A stretch of 5,695 nt of DNA, from contig CANGWP010000140.1 of NCBI GenBank assembly GCA_947457605.1, positions 1-5,695 on the forward strand, in the 5' to 3' direction. Of this stretch, positions 5,450 through 5,695 are shown piece by piece (position 1 is the stretch's first letter; each line of letters starts with the position of its first letter). The notes beneath the pieces are model-generated. The model did not search any database. It was given only the letters and a program-made list of their open reading frames with translations, and was not told the DNA's origin. The DNA comes from Bdellovibrionales bacterium (lineage in GTDB: Bacteria > Bdellovibrionota > UBA1018 > CAIMNF01). Position numbers and translations under genes: made by a program.

Positions 5450-5695
5450 AGCCCCTTTGGAAACCAACTTGGTGACTACTTTGCCGATGCAAACGGCTTT
5501 AGCCAGTGGCGGAGCATCTATGGTGCCCAAGCGTCGGTGGCACCGTTCCTTTGTCGGAACGGCTATCTCCCGGCGTTTCGGTCATGTCTTGATGCGGCTA
5601 ACCCCTGCTATGGAAACAGTAGGCAGGAGTTCGATTTCGAAAGAATGGTCCATGTGTCGCGTTCAATCCTGCCAGCCACCAGCACACAAAGTACA
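5450..5695 (+). pseudogene. In-frame continuation of the lipoprotein gene beyond its stop codon; incomplete at the right edge
   Basis: Directly after the TAA the same frame continues for 82 codons without a stop to the end of the window. It begins SPFGNQLGDYFADANGFSQW and includes a Cys-containing stretch (LCRNGYLPAFRSCLDAANPC) like a secreted protein domain. There is no convincing start codon or ribosome binding site for a separate gene in this frame; the first candidates are GTG 5537 and ATG 5645. I therefore read it as the body of the upstream lipoprotein, cut off by a nonsense change or a sequence error. The caution is that a second frame (5442 to the end, with ATG 5487) is also open, so the coding frame here is not certain. 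The product is not recognised. Confidence 0.42.

Noticed and set aside
5442..5695. Alternative open frame (with ATG 5487) in the right edge region
   Set aside because: Its Arg/Met-rich translation looks less protein-like than the lipoprotein frame, and the shared SPFG..LG motif supports the other frame. It cannot be fully excluded without sequence to the right.

Overview
The window carries six protein-coding genes on the minus strand, the first truncated at the left edge, and one plus-strand lipoprotein reading frame at the right edge. Signal peptides, two lipoboxes and an OmpA-type outer-membrane protein point to a Gram-negative bacterium. The Xer-like recombinase, cyclophilin, degenerate HD-GYP protein and OmpA/lipoprotein pair would suit Bdellovibrionota or another former 'deltaproteobacterial' lineage. 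That placement is an impression from gene style, not something the sequence proves.

Reading the minus strand in the direction of transcription, from right to left: a 270-residue predicted lipoprotein of unknown function (5076-4264) is joined by an ATGA overlap to an OmpA-family beta-barrel/peptidoglycan-binding protein (4267-3209). After a 68-bp gap with a small hairpin comes a receiver-like/HD-GYP-like protein (3140-1797) that has lost key residues of both domains. A further 71-bp gap leads to a cytoplasmic cyclophilin-type prolyl isomerase (1725-1216). This is joined by another ATGA overlap to a BtpA/SgcQ-family TIM-barrel protein (1219-374), which overlaps by 29 bp the start of a tyrosine recombinase (402 to the left edge). 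Because the gaps are short and the direction is the same, one long transcript or two adjacent operons (envelope pair; HD-GYP, isomerase, BtpA, recombinase) are both possible.

On the plus strand a divergent gene begins at a TTG codon at 5252 and encodes a lipoprotein leader and a Gly/Ser-rich linker. It stops at TAA 5447-5449, yet the same frame stays open to the window end with protein-like content. It also shares two short motifs, in the same order, with the neighbouring divergent lipoprotein. This is either a broken gene, a sequence error or a stop-codon event, and it is the most interesting point here. The 175-bp divergent intergenic region has a fair sigma70-like promoter for the plus-strand gene and a direct repeat/palindrome around a possible -10 for the minus-strand gene.

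I see no RNA genes, CRISPR arrays or insertion sequences, and no clear evidence of a new defence or mobile system. The window looks mainly like chromosomal housekeeping and envelope genes.
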